Positions 36,356-47,044 of a DNA stretch of 64,000 nucleotides are shown here, piece by piece; within the stretch, counting starts at the first letter, position 1; each line of letters starts with the position of its first letter. The stretch spans positions 496,001 to 560,000 of the forward strand of contig NZ_JALIQS010000002.1 of assembly GCF_024704725.1 (NCBI RefSeq), written 5' to 3'. This DNA comes from Shinella sp. CPCC 101442. Its GTDB lineage: Bacteria > Pseudomonadota > Alphaproteobacteria > Rhizobiales > Rhizobiaceae. Below the pieces are notes generated by a model that saw nothing but the letters and a program-made list of their open reading frames with translations, was not told where the DNA came from and ran no database searches. A program made the translations under genes and the position numbers.

Positions 36356-38008
36356 TCAGAACAGGAAATCGCCCTTCGACAGATCCGAGAGATCGACATG
36401 CTTCAGCGTCAGCACATCGCTGCCGGCGCGGATCAGCACATCGTTGCCGCTCTCCACCGCATGGTTCTTCATAAGATCGGCAAAGCTGGTGATGGCGGGG
36501 AGATCGGAAAAATCGATCCGGTCGGTGCCCGGCGCGAAATCCGTCACCATGTCCTTGCCCGAGCCCTTGGAGAAGATGAAGACATCGGCCCCGGCGCCGC
36601 CCTTCAACGTGTCGTTGCCGGCGCGCCCGTCGAGAATATCGTCGCCGCCGAGACCCGACAGCGTGTTGCCGCCGCTGTTGCCGATCAGCACATTGGCAAG
36701 GTTGTTGCCCGTGCCGCTCATGCCGGCCGTGCCGAGCAGCACCAGCTTTTCGATATTGGCGCCGAGCGTGTAGCTCACCGAAGACTGGACCGTATCGGTG
36801 CCTTCGCCCGCCTTCTCGATGAGCTTCAGCGATGCATCGGCGACGAGATAGGTGTCGTTACCCTTGCCACCGGCCACCGTCCCAAAGACCTTGCCCCCGC
36901 GCGTGTCAAAACTGTCGTTGCCGGCGCCGAGAACGACCTTGCCGTCGATCGTGCCGTTGTTGGTGACGATCTCGATACCGTTTCCGCCTTTCAGGGCGAT
37001 GCTCGTGGCAGTGATCGTGCCGTTGTTGGAGAAGATGTTTTTGCCGCTGCCGAGCAGTGCCACCGCGATGCCGTTCGTGGCCGTCACCGCGTTGTTGTTC
37101 GTCAGCGTTGCATAGGCACCGTCGATGAGAATGCCGGCCGCACCTTTGATCACGCCGTTGTTGGTGATCTCCGCCTTCGCGCCGCTGGCGTCGATGCCCA
37201 GGCCGGACGTGGAGACGAGCGTCTTGTGGTTGGCGAAATTGACCGAGCCGCCATCCAGCCGCACCGCATCCTGCGCGGCCTTGATCGTGCCGTTGTTGGA
37301 GATCACCGCGCTTGCGCCCGTCACGACAAGGCCCTCGTCCCCGCGTGAAAGCACCTTGCCGTTGTTGGTGATGATGGCACCCTTGCCCGTCACGACGATC
37401 GCGTCCAGCTTGCTGTCGACCGTGCCGCTGTTAGTGACGGTCGCCTTGCTGCCGGCGCTGCGGATGCCGTCGTCGGCAGTGGATTTGATCATGCCGTAAT
37501 TGGTGATGATCGCCGCGACGCCGGAGACCGCGACGGCGTCGCCGCCGCTCCTGATCGTGCCATGGTTGGTGACGAGCGCATCGTCGCCCGTCGCCTTGAT
37601 GCCCCGGCCGGAGGTGGAGAGGGTCGAGCCGTTATTGGTGAAATTGATACTGTCGCCGGCGAAGATTCCCGCCGCCGTGCCGCCCTTGAGGGAGCCTTGA
37701 ATGTTGAGGACGAGGCCGGTCCCGGATGCCGCCAGCCCGACCAGCTTGGCGGAAACGACACCGTCGGCCTTGACCGTAACATAGCCCGGATTGGCCGTGA
37801 TCGCGGCGTCACCGAAAACCACGCCGTTGCCGGCGGTCGATGTCACCCGGCCGTCGAAAGAGAGCGAGCGGCCGGTATAGGCGCCTCCCGCATCCACGGC
37901 GGTTCCCTTGGTGGTGATCCTGACGCCGGGATCGAGGATCCACTGGCTGTTGGCCTTGCTGGCGACAAGCGTCGACGTCATGTCGACCGTGATCTGGTAT
38001 TTGGTCAT
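36356..38008 (-). CDS. beta-solenoid protein with RTX C-terminus
   Basis: This 550-residue protein has about ten rungs of a 21-24-residue repeat (ITNNGTI... with alternating VSG/VTG turns) in residues about 130-350, predicting a right-handed beta-helix. A copy of the same 90-residue module found in the other large RTX protein follows (GGKGNDTYLVAD, GTGNNLANVLIGN). It ends with RTX repeats and a secretion-like end (LSKGDFLF). It is a paralog of the protein at 30773-32734 in overall plan. The role is unknown. Confidence 0.88.
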   Translation of the reverse strand: MTKYQITVDMTSTLVASKANSQWILDPGVRITTKGTAVDAGGAYTGRSLSFDGRVTSTAGNGVVFGDAAITANPGYVTVKADGVVSAKLVGLAASGTGLVLNIQGSLKGGTAAGIFAGDSINFTNNGSTLSTSGRGIKATGDDALVTNHGTIRSGGDAVAVSGVAAIITNYGMIKSTADDGIRSAGSKATVTNSGTVDSKLDAIVVTGKGAIITNNGKVLSRGDEGLVVTGASAVISNNGTIKAAQDAVRLDGGSVNFANHKTLVSTSGLGIDASGAKAEITNNGVIKGAAGILIDGAYATLTNNNAVTATNGIAVALLGSGKNIFSNNGTITATSIALKGGNGIEIVTNNGTIDGKVVLGAGNDSFDTRGGKVFGTVAGGKGNDTYLVADASLKLIEKAGEGTDTVQSSVSYTLGANIEKLVLLGTAGMSGTGNNLANVLIGNSGGNTLSGLGGDDILDGRAGNDTLKGGAGADVFIFSKGSGKDMVTDFAPGTDRIDFSDLPAITSFADLMKNHAVESGNDVLIRAGSDVLTLKHVDLSDLSKGDFLF

Positions 38009-38107
38009 TCTATCGGGCGTCCATCATTGACGTGGTTACGTCCTAGCGCCTTATCGGCAAAAAATCCGTTTCAATTGCGGCCGCACCGCCAAAGCTTTCA
38101 GCGAGGG

Positions 38108-38482
38108 TTAACGACGAAAGAACCCGTCGTCTTCGGGCGCCGCGCCGGCAAGATCGATGAGGTCGCCCAGATCGTCTGCCTCGATCGACACGACCCAGAG
38201 GTCGCTGTCGAACCGCCGTTCCCGCGCAATCGCCTCGGTCACCGCCGCCGCCTCGACGCGCTCGAGCCGCGCCTCGAACAGCCGCGCCCTGTTGCTCTCG
38301 CCTTCGTCGAAAAAACTCTGCGGCGCCGGTGCATAGAGGCTCTCCGCGCCGTCGCGGAAGAGTTGCCGCACGAAGACTGCGCCCGCCTCCTCCGCCCCCT
38401 TCGCCTCGACAGCCGCGAAATCGCCGCGGGCAAAAACGCGGCGCATCAGGGCGGACACGAAGATATCGGTACGAAGACGCAT
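38108..38482 (-). CDS. DUF1491 family protein
   Basis: This 124-residue protein matches DUF1491 (MRLRTDIFVSALMRRVFARG, then RFDSDLWVVSIE), found mostly in alphaproteobacteria next to peptidoglycan or chemotaxis-type genes. No function is known. It lies 65 bp downstream of the chemotaxis receptor gene on the same strand. Confidence 0.88.
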   Translation of the reverse strand: MRLRTDIFVSALMRRVFARGDFAAVEAKGAEEAGAVFVRQLFRDGAESLYAPAPQSFFDEGESNRARLFEARLERVEAAAVTEAIARERRFDSDLWVVSIEADDLGDLIDLAGAAPEDDGFFRR

Positions 38483-38547
38483 GGCGGCGTCCTACACCGC
38501 GCGAGACCTCGGGGCAATCGCGAGCTTTACGTCCTTTGAAGCCCGCC

Positions 38548-39999
38548 CTAGACCCGGATCGCCAGCCTGAGCCCACCCCAATGACGGCCATTGACCGTGA
38601 TGGGGGCGGAAATGTCCTTCATCAGCACGAATTGCCCGCCGCCCATGTCGCGCCGATACGTCTGAAGCAGGAAAGGATCCTTGTTGCGCCCGGCGGCAAG
38701 GCCGACGCGGTCGTTGAAGATGCGCCGGTTGCGGCAGTTCGCCGTGTTCCAGGCGGGATCGCCCGGCCGCTGCGGCTCGGAGAATTTCCGGTTGTGCGTC
38801 GGCAGGTAGCCGTTCTCGTCGATCGCCGCGCAGAAAGCGATGCGGCTGTCGCGCGCAGCTGCCGGTTCCTGGATATCAGGCAACACCCGGTCGGTGAAAT
38901 CGGTAAAGCGCGTCGTCATCTGCACCGGGTCGGAGCCCGGTATCGGCCGATACTGCCGGTCGAACAACGCCTCCATGCCGATCTCGCCGCTCTTCACCGC
39001 CGCCGCAAAGCGGGCAGACACCTCGTCCGCAAGGCCTTGCACAAGGCGGATATAGGGACTGTCTTGTGTCTCTATACCGGCGCTGGCCGTCGCCTGGATG
39101 ATACGTTCTGAGATGGCCACGACCTCGCCCACCTTGGCCGATGCCCCTTGCAGGATGTCGTTGGAACGGATGATTTCCGCCGAGGCCGCGCCGATCGAAC
39201 GTGCGAAGTCGCTGCATTCCTTGTCCACCGCGCCCGTCGTCGCCGCCAGTGACGACGCACTGTCGAGGATTTTCGACATGACCTCCTCGACGCCGGCAAA
39301 GGAACCCTGCACGGCCGATGCCGTCGACTTCACCCCCTCGGCCGAGATACGTGCGCCCTCGCCCGCCGCTTCCAGCCGGTCGATGCGGGCACGCAGTTCC
39401 TGTAGGGTCGTCTGGATCGCGGCAGTCGTCCGGGAGGTTTCCAGCGACAGCGCCCGCACCTCCGCGGCAACGACGGCAAAGCCCTTGCCGGCCTCCCCCG
39501 CCCGCGCCGCCTCGATGGCGGCATTCAGCGCCAGCAGGTTCGTCTGCCGCGCGATGGTGCCGATGCCATCGGCGAGACGCCCGACATCGGCGAGCGCGCC
39601 GGAGAAGGCGGCGATTTCCGTGCCGATCTCGTTGGAGGCCGTCACCATATGGTCGATTGCCGCTATCGAGCCATCGAGCTGCGCCGCCTGCTCGCCCAGC
39701 ACCGTGCGTGCACTGGCCGCCAGCTTGTCGGTCTCGCCGAGCGCGCGGGCAATGTCGCCATTGGCGCCGGCAATCGCGGTCGCCGATTGCGTGAGCCGCA
39801 TGAACAGCGTCGCGTGCTCGCGCGATTGCGCGGCGGTATCCTGTATGGACCCGGCAATATCAACGAGATGCAGGCCGAGGTCGGACGCCTCGGCAGCAAG
39901 CGAGCCCACGACCCGGCGCAGCGCCTGGACATCGTTTGCAAGGTCAGGTGTTGCTTCTTCAAGGGTATGCGCAGTCTCACGCAAGGCAGCGATGGACAT
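38548..39999 (-). CDS. soluble methyl-accepting chemotaxis protein, sensor at C-terminus
   Basis: This 483-residue protein lacks membrane segments. The signalling hairpin ([20 protein letters not shown], then [15 protein letters not shown]) lies at about residues 145-190, and a C-terminal sensory domain ([19 protein letters not shown], later [11 protein letters not shown]) follows. This order is reversed compared with most receptors. Cytoplasmic receptors of this kind sense internal cues and act on CheA. It is followed by DUF1491 and preceded by the peptidoglycan-binding protein. Confidence 0.9.
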   Translation of the reverse strand: MSIAALRETAHTLEEATPDLANDVQALRRVVGSLAAEASDLGLHLVDIAGSIQDTAAQSREHATLFMRLTQSATAIAGANGDIARALGETDKLAASARTVLGEQAAQLDGSIAAIDHMVTASNEIGTEIAAFSGALADVGRLADGIGTIARQTNLLALNAAIEAARAGEAGKGFAVVAAEVRALSLETSRTTAAIQTTLQELRARIDRLEAAGEGARISAEGVKSTASAVQGSFAGVEEVMSKILDSASSLAATTGAVDKECSDFARSIGAASAEIIRSNDILQGASAKVGEVVAISERIIQATASAGIETQDSPYIRLVQGLADEVSARFAAAVKSGEIGMEALFDRQYRPIPGSDPVQMTTRFTDFTDRVLPDIQEPAAARDSRIAFCAAIDENGYLPTHNRKFSEPQRPGDPAWNTANCRNRRIFNDRVGLAAGRNKDPFLLQTYRRDMGGGQFVLMKDISAPITVNGRHWGGLRLAIRV

Positions 40000-40121
40000 G
40001 GCTCGGCGTTCCTCCCGGTCATCGGAAGATCATCCGGCGCACATGGTTAATGCTTCCCTTAGGGAAGATGGTGAGACCTTGCGTTTGACCTACGACTTTG
40101 GTCGCAATACCAGCGCTTTTC

Positions 40122-40824
40122 TTAGAGCGCGCCGATATCCTTGAGCTTGGCGAGAACCTGCTCGTTGGGCTCGCCCGTCACCGGCAGGCGATAGTGCTTT
40201 TCGAAATGGCGGATCGCCAGGCGCGTCTTCTCGCCGATCAGACCGTCGACCGCGATATCCGTATAGGCGATGTTGCTGAGGCCCTTCTGGATCTTCATGA
40301 CGATCTCGCTCGGCACGGGCTTGGCAACGGCGGAGGTAACACCGGGGTCGGCCTCGGCCCGCATGATCGCGGCGGCGACCGGATCGGTTTCCTCTTCGGC
40401 AACGGCCTTGGCCGTCGTTGCCGGCTTCGCCTCGACGACCTTCGCCACCTCGTCGAACGGACGCTCGCCCGGCGTCACGTCGGTGACTTCAGGCAGTTCC
40501 TGCCCCTCTTCCTCACGCTCGATGACGAAGGTCGTCACGTCGTGCGGATCGGGCCTGGTGGCGGTGAAACCGAGGGAATTGTCGGCGGAGCGGGTCTTCA
40601 GGAAGGGGGCCGGATGCCCGCCCGGCTGATACCACAGCGCATTGGCCGCCACGAAGGAGAACACGACGAGGAAGGCGCAGGTGCCGCCCACGGCGGTCGG
40701 GTTGCGCGCGGCAAGCCCGCCGATGGCGGCAAGCCCGGTCAGCACGATATTTGCCCGACGCTGCGGCATCTGGGGCGCACGTGCGCCGGAACGGCCCTTG
40801 CGGGCCTGGCCCTGCGGCCGCCGC

Positions 40825-40853
<29 letters not shown>
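40122..40853 (-). CDS. membrane-anchored peptidoglycan-binding domain protein
   Basis: This 243-residue protein has a basic cytoplasmic N-terminus, one membrane segment (about residues 55-70), a Pro/Glu/Ala-rich periplasmic linker and a C-terminal PG_binding_1 domain (IQKGLSNIAYTDIAVDGLIG, RLAIRHFEKHYRLPVTG). It would tie the membrane to the cell wall. Its start overlaps the end of the upstream histidine kinase gene by 29 bp, so the two are co-expressed. Confidence 0.88.
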
Positions 40854-42351
<1,498 letters not shown>

Positions 42352-42855
42352 TCTGTCAGCGATGATGGTCAATTGGCGCAACGCGAAACCCTGTCGTTCA
42401 TGTTCTTTTCTGTGAGCCCAAAATCGCACCGGCGACTTAGGAAAGGATAAACAGGGAGAGCCGGAAAGGGGGCCAAAAAGCCCCAAAAGTCCCATTTCGG
42501 GTCAATCCAACGGGCATTCGTCCGGCGTGGTTAACGGGGCGTAAGCGCCTCATTTTGCGGCATTTTTCTGTTCGTATTAACTTATGGGGCAAGGGGCGGG
42601 AAAGCCGCCTCCCGGCATTCCGGCGCCTCGGGGTGCGAGGGGGTGCCTTCATCCTTAACGGGGATCGCTAAAATCTGCCTCAAATGCCGGTAATGCTCGC
42701 GATCGTTCGAATTTTAATCAAAACTGGGCAAAACCTGACTGATTCCTGCAAAGGGGAATTTCCTTCCGGCCCCTATTCTCGCATCAACGGTTCGCCAAGG
42801 ACCAATCAAGCCGAAGGCCGCAAAGAGCCGAGGCGTATAATGAGGATGGCAAGCG
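42352..42855. other. divergent intergenic region
   Basis: It holds the promoters of the kinase (leftward) and DUF5330 (rightward) genes. Several small hairpins are seen (GGCGG-GAAAG-CCGCC near 42600), and TTAA elements with imperfect spacing. No gene is supported. Confidence 0.5.
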
Positions 42856-43284
42856 ATGTGGTTTCTGATCAAGGGAACGTTCTGGTTCTCGATGGTGCTG
42901 GTGCTGCTACCCTTCCTGGACGCGGAATCCTCCGCGAAGCTGGAAAAGGGGCCGGCCGTCGAAATCGGCGATACGTTCAGCGCCGCCACCGAAGCGCTCA
43001 ACTATGTCACCGCGATGTGCCTGGAAAAGCCTGACGTCTGCGAGAAGGGTGCGGAGACCTTCGTCGCTCTCGGACACCGGGCCCGCGAAGGCGCCCGCAT
43101 CGCCTATCAGTTCCTCGATACCCAGTTTGCCGAAGAAGGCACCGCCGTCGCCAAGGCCGATCCGGCTGTCAGCGAAGCGCTCGACCAGCCGCTGCCGAAG
43201 ATGGCTGCCTCCGTCGATGCGGACGCCGAGGTGATCACCGGCACCATCGCCATCCCGACCCGCCGCCCCGCCCACAAGGGCTGA
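42856..43284 (+). CDS. DUF5330 domain protein
   Basis: This 142-residue protein has an N-terminal membrane segment (about residues 3-22), then DUF5330 features (SAATEALNYVTAMCLEKPDV, VCEKGAETFVALGHRAREGA). It is found in rhizobia; the function is unknown. A GAGG lies 10 bp before the ATG. The two Cys near residues 55 and 62 could form a disulfide. Confidence 0.85.
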   Translation: MWFLIKGTFWFSMVLVLLPFLDAESSAKLEKGPAVEIGDTFSAATEALNYVTAMCLEKPDVCEKGAETFVALGHRAREGARIAYQFLDTQFAEEGTAVAKADPAVSEALDQPLPKMAASVDADAEVITGTIAIPTRRPAHKG

Positions 43285-43432
43285 GCCGCGGATCCGACTT
43301 TCAAGTTTTTGCCTGCCCAGTTTTCTGCCTGCCTGACTCGTTGCCCTGCAACCGCCGTATGGACCCCGTCCCTACGGCGTTTCTTTTTGTGCGCGCCTCA
43401 CCTATATCAGGGCAAACTTCGAGAGACCCGCC

Positions 43433-43852
43433 ATGGCCACGCTGCAAGAGATCATCGACGACTTCGCCTTCCTCGAGGAATGGGAAGACCGCTACCGTTT
43501 CGTCATCGAGCTCGGCAAGGCGCTGCCCGACTTGGCCGAGGACAAGCGCACGGCGGCCAACAAGGTGCAGGGCTGCGCCAGCCAGGTCTGGCTCGTCAGC
43601 CATACCGGTGAAGGCGCGGACCCGGTCATGACCTTCGAGGGCGATTCGGATGCGCATATCGTGCGCGGCCTCGTTGCCATCGTGCTCGCCATCTATTCCG
43701 GCAAGCGCGCTTCGGAAATCGCCGCGCTCGACGCGATCGACGCTTTCAACACGATCGGCCTCGTCGAGCACCTCTCCTCCCAGCGCGCCAACGGCCTGCG
43801 CTCGATGATCAGGCGCATCCGCGAAGAAGCCGCCGTACGCGTCGCCGCCTGA
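43433..43852 (+). CDS. sufE: SufE family sulfur acceptor
   Basis: This 139-residue protein has the SufE core with catalytic Cys48 in KVQGCASQVWL and the usual DFAFLEEWEDRYRFVIELG start. SufE takes sulfur from the cysteine desulfurase SufS for iron-sulfur cluster assembly. The suf operon itself is not here. It converges with the Cache-channel gene, with 3 bp between the stops. Confidence 0.94.
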   Translation: MATLQEIIDDFAFLEEWEDRYRFVIELGKALPDLAEDKRTAANKVQGCASQVWLVSHTGEGADPVMTFEGDSDAHIVRGLVAIVLAIYSGKRASEIAALDAIDAFNTIGLVEHLSSQRANGLRSMIRRIREEAAVRVAA

Positions 43853-43855
43853 TCG

Positions 43856-46075
43856 TCAGACATAGGCGGCGAACAGGAACGACATCGCCACGACGAACAT
43901 GAGCGTCGGGATCGCCCACATGATCGCGAAATAGGCCTGCTCCTGCACATAGGGGCCGAAGAGCCGCGCCACCACGTTGAAGCGCGAGAAGACGACGTTG
44001 ACGGCAAGCGCCGAGGCGAGCCCGATATAGTTCAGCGCAAACAGCCGGTTGACCGTGTTGTCGCCGATGGAGAGCACCGTGTAGCTGCTGTAAACGGTGA
44101 AATTCAGCGCGATGATGGCGAAGAGACCGCCGATGATGATGTTGACCATCTCGTAGGTATCCACCTGGAAGACGCCGTCCTCCATGGTGTTGAGCCAGAT
44201 GGCGAGCTGCGGGATCAACAGCGAGGCGAGCAGCGGAATGAAGATCGAGGCGACGACGAGGCCGAGCTGACGTTCGATATCCAGTGATGCGATGACGCGC
44301 GCATGGGTGCCGTTGTACCAGCCCGGCTGCGGCGCGCTCTTGAGGTCGATGAGGCCGATGGTCCAGCCGCCGAGTTCGGCATTGGCCGAAGGGCGGCTGA
44401 AATCGATGTCGGACTGGTCGAAGCGCAGGATCATCTCCGCCGTGGTCAGGCCGTCGGCGGCGATCTCGATGGCGAGTTTTTGACGGTCGAACGGGAACCG
44501 CTCGACATTGACGTCCACGGTGAAGTCGGCCGTCACCCGGTGCAGCAGTTCCACCCGACCCGTCGGATAGATCTTAAGGCCGTATTCCGACAATTCCGCC
44601 TCACCCGCCTGGTTGGCGATGCGCACCGGCGGGGTCCAGATCTCCTTCATGCGCGCCTCGGCGGCCCCGTGGCGCAGCGTCTGCGGCGTACCGTCGCCGT
44701 CAGCCCCGCTCGCCAGGCGCGAGTCGCTCCAGCGCAGGCGCAGGTCGACCGTGGCGCGGAATTTCCCCGCATTCTCGTCGAAACTCTCGATCGACAGCAC
44801 TGTCGCCGCCGCCTGAACCGCGATCGGCAGGCCCTTGTCGCGCGGCAGGGTAGGATCGGCCAGCGCGGGAGCGCAGAAGGCGGCAAGGAGAACGACCAGC
44901 GCCGCGAGGCCGGCGGAGAGGAAACGGAGCGCCGGCATCTTACGGCGCCTTTTCCGGCTCGGCGCGGCGGTTGCGGATGCGCCGTAGAGCTGGACCATCG
45001 GCTGCATTTCCGCCGGGAAGCTTTGCGACCCCTCGATCGGGCTCAGCGGCCCGCCATGGCCCACCGCCTCGAACCGCTCGGCGAGCACGGCAAGCGGGCG
45101 CAGCAGGAAACCGCGCAGCACGACGAGGATGAAGGCGGCGAGCAGCACGATGGCGACGAGGGTGACGACACCTTGCCAGATCAGCAACCGGCTGACGGCG
45201 GCGCGCGAGGCGCTGAAATCCTGGGAAGCAGCAATCACGCCGAGCGGCGCGCCGGAACCACTCGTTACCGGCAGAAGCACGACGCCGCGGGCAAGGCCCT
45301 GGGCATCGCGCACATAGCGCAGCGGCTCGTTGACGACGGCAACGTCGCCGGCTCCGGCGAGTTCCGCCATCAGCTGCGCATTGGTCGCCTCGATACGGAT
45401 ATATTTGCCGACCCGGTTCTGATCGCCCATGCGCTCGGGCTCGACGCCCTGCCCGTAGTCCTTGAGGATACTCTCGTCGATGAACAGCGCGAGATCGAGC
45501 CCGTAGGCGGTTTTCAGATTGGCCAGCACGCTGCCGTAGTCGATACCGAATTCGAAAGTGCCGATGTGTTTTCCCGCCGGATCCAGCACCGGCGCCACGC
45601 CGAAAATGCCGGGCCCGTTGCGTGCGACGGCCGCGCCCTTCATCGGCACCCGCTCCTTGTTGGCGGCAACGACAAGCGGACGGGAACGCGTCAGGTCGTC
45701 GCCGAAGGTCGCGGGATCGTGCAGACGCAGGAACGAGATGGCGTCGGCGGTGTGGAATTGCGCCTGGTCGACGCCGTGACGGGCCTTTTGGCCGGCAAAC
45801 ATGGCCGACAGTTCGGCATTCAGCCCCGCCCTGTCGCCGGTGGCAAAGAGCCGGCGCACGGTCGGCAGTTCAGCAACCAGTTCGGCGCGCGCCAGCGCCT
45901 TGTTTTCCGCGTCCCGGATCGCCGTTTCGACGATTGCCTGCATGGTGCGGAATTGGTCGCTTTCCACGGCATCGGTCATGCCGGAAAAGAGCCTGCTCGT
46001 CATCAGCGCGGCCCCGGCCACGACGATGACGACAGCCAGGATGAGAGCAACGGGAGCGCTGCGCCGGAATGTCAT
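43856..46075 (-). CDS. Cache-domain protein fused to a pentameric ligand-gated ion channel
   Basis: This 739-residue frame joins two known modules. Residues 8-28 form a membrane segment, about 30-290 a periplasmic double Cache-like sensor, and 297-319 a second membrane segment with a short HAMP-like linker ending in KRRRK (375-379). Residues 383-403 form a third hydrophobic segment. A pLGIC extracellular domain follows, with the pro-loop FPFD at 527-530, and four channel helices (about 605-628, 640-662, 676-696, 714-738). The topology is consistent with one polypeptide. An internal ATG at 44938 with AAGG upstream could also start the channel alone. Confidence 0.85.
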   Translation of the reverse strand: MTFRRSAPVALILAVVIVVAGAALMTSRLFSGMTDAVESDQFRTMQAIVETAIRDAENKALARAELVAELPTVRRLFATGDRAGLNAELSAMFAGQKARHGVDQAQFHTADAISFLRLHDPATFGDDLTRSRPLVVAANKERVPMKGAAVARNGPGIFGVAPVLDPAGKHIGTFEFGIDYGSVLANLKTAYGLDLALFIDESILKDYGQGVEPERMGDQNRVGKYIRIEATNAQLMAELAGAGDVAVVNEPLRYVRDAQGLARGVVLLPVTSGSGAPLGVIAASQDFSASRAAVSRLLIWQGVVTLVAIVLLAAFILVVLRGFLLRPLAVLAERFEAVGHGGPLSPIEGSQSFPAEMQPMVQLYGASATAAPSRKRRRKMPALRFLSAGLAALVVLLAAFCAPALADPTLPRDKGLPIAVQAAATVLSIESFDENAGKFRATVDLRLRWSDSRLASGADGDGTPQTLRHGAAEARMKEIWTPPVRIANQAGEAELSEYGLKIYPTGRVELLHRVTADFTVDVNVERFPFDRQKLAIEIAADGLTTAEMILRFDQSDIDFSRPSANAELGGWTIGLIDLKSAPQPGWYNGTHARVIASLDIERQLGLVVASIFIPLLASLLIPQLAIWLNTMEDGVFQVDTYEMVNIIIGGLFAIIALNFTVYSSYTVLSIGDNTVNRLFALNYIGLASALAVNVVFSRFNVVARLFGPYVQEQAYFAIMWAIPTLMFVVAMSFLFAAYV

Positions 46076-46109
46076 GAAGGGCCTGCACTGCTGGAGAAAA
46101 GCGGGATGG

Positions 46110-46124
46110 TTAGCGCGAAGTTAA
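46110..46124. promoter_or_regulatory. near-consensus CtrA-type box upstream of the Cache-channel gene
   Basis: TTAG-N7-TTAA (one mismatch to TTAA-N7-TTAA) lies 35-49 bp upstream of the ATG at 46075, a plausible promoter position. It is weak evidence alone. Confidence 0.3.
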
Positions 46125-46209
46125 CAGCGTTTCCGGGGAAAAGTGCAAGCGGTTTTTAAACCGGGGATAGCAGGATTTATACCCTGCGTTTTCGAGGACA
46201 CGGGATGCG

Positions 46210-46229
46210 GAGGCCCCGTTCGGGGCCTC
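46210..46229 (-). terminator. hairpin after DUF6456 gene
   Basis: A perfect 9-bp stem (GAGGCCCCG and CGGGGCCTC) with a 2-nt loop lies about 18 bp after the stop codon at 46247. No U-tract follows. Confidence 0.45.
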
Positions 46230-46246
46230 GCCAGGTTTGCGAACCG

Positions 46247-47044
46247 TCACCGTGGCAATGCCGGGCGAAAGCCTTGCGCGCCCCAGGCATGGGGCCGGCG
46301 CCCGGACGCTTTGGGTGGAGCGTAGTGGCGGGAAAGCGCCATCAGGGCAGCACGCAGCATGAGCTTTGCCGAACGGGCGGGCCACTGGCGCTCGCGCTCC
46401 ACGGTCTCCAGCCCCTTCATGAAGCAGCAGACGTCGAGCGCGACGCCCGACAGTTCCGGCCCGATCGCCTCGACGGCCTTCGCCACCCGCGCGCGGGCGG
46501 CAAGCGCCGTGTCGGTAAGGTCGCGCGCCGCACCCGCCTCGCCCTTCTGGCGGGTCGCGATGCGCGGCTCCCAGGACATGGTCATCTTCGGCTGCAGGCC
46601 GCCGCGCGTGAAGTCCGCATGCAGTCGCTCGCCGGCGGCGATGGCACCTTCCGGCAGCCAGGCCTCCCCCGTCTTCTCCTTCAGTCGGGCGAGCGCCGCA
46701 AGGGGCGATTCCAGCCGGTTGGCGACAGCCGTCCCCCGTATCCCATCACGCATCACCACGACAGGCGCCAAATCGCGATGCTGAGCCGCGAAGGGCGTTT
46801 CGGCCTCGCACAGCCGACGCTTGAGATGGGCGCGCGCCTCCGGATTGGCCGTCAGCCGGCAGCCGGCACGGGCGACGAGGCCAAGGCGCACGGCGTGTTC
46901 GAGGGTGTCGCGCGAAACGGCTGCTTTTCGGCCGTCCGGGGCGGAAAGCCCCTCCCCGTCGAACGACACCTCGCCCGCGGCCAGCAGAAAGCGCAGGAAC
47001 CTTGCCAGAGCGGCACTCTTCTCGCGGTTCATCGCCTCAACCAT
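46247..47044 (-). CDS. DUF6456 domain protein
   Basis: This protein (265 residues from the ATG at 47044, or 261 from 47032) matches DUF6456 of rhizobia: a winged-helix-like N-terminal half and a conserved helical C-terminus (NRLESPLAALARLK, then VCCFMKGLETVERERQWPARSAKLML). The function is unknown; a DNA-binding role is likely from the fold hints. The first ATG overlaps the stop of the DnaA-like gene, showing coupling. Confidence 0.82.
   Translation of the reverse strand: MVEAMNREKSAALARFLRFLLAAGEVSFDGEGLSAPDGRKAAVSRDTLEHAVRLGLVARAGCRLTANPEARAHLKRRLCEAETPFAAQHRDLAPVVVMRDGIRGTAVANRLESPLAALARLKEKTGEAWLPEGAIAAGERLHADFTRGGLQPKMTMSWEPRIATRQKGEAGAARDLTDTALAARARVAKAVEAIGPELSGVALDVCCFMKGLETVERERQWPARSAKLMLRAALMALSRHYAPPKASGRRPHAWGAQGFRPALPR

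Noticed and set aside
40045-40061. TTAA-N8-TTAG near the chemoreceptor start
   Set aside because: The spacing is 8 instead of 7 and one base differs.
42531-42545. CtrA-like TTAA-N7-TAAG upstream of the DivJ-like kinase
   Set aside because: Two mismatches to the consensus, expected by chance in a TTAA-containing intergenic region.
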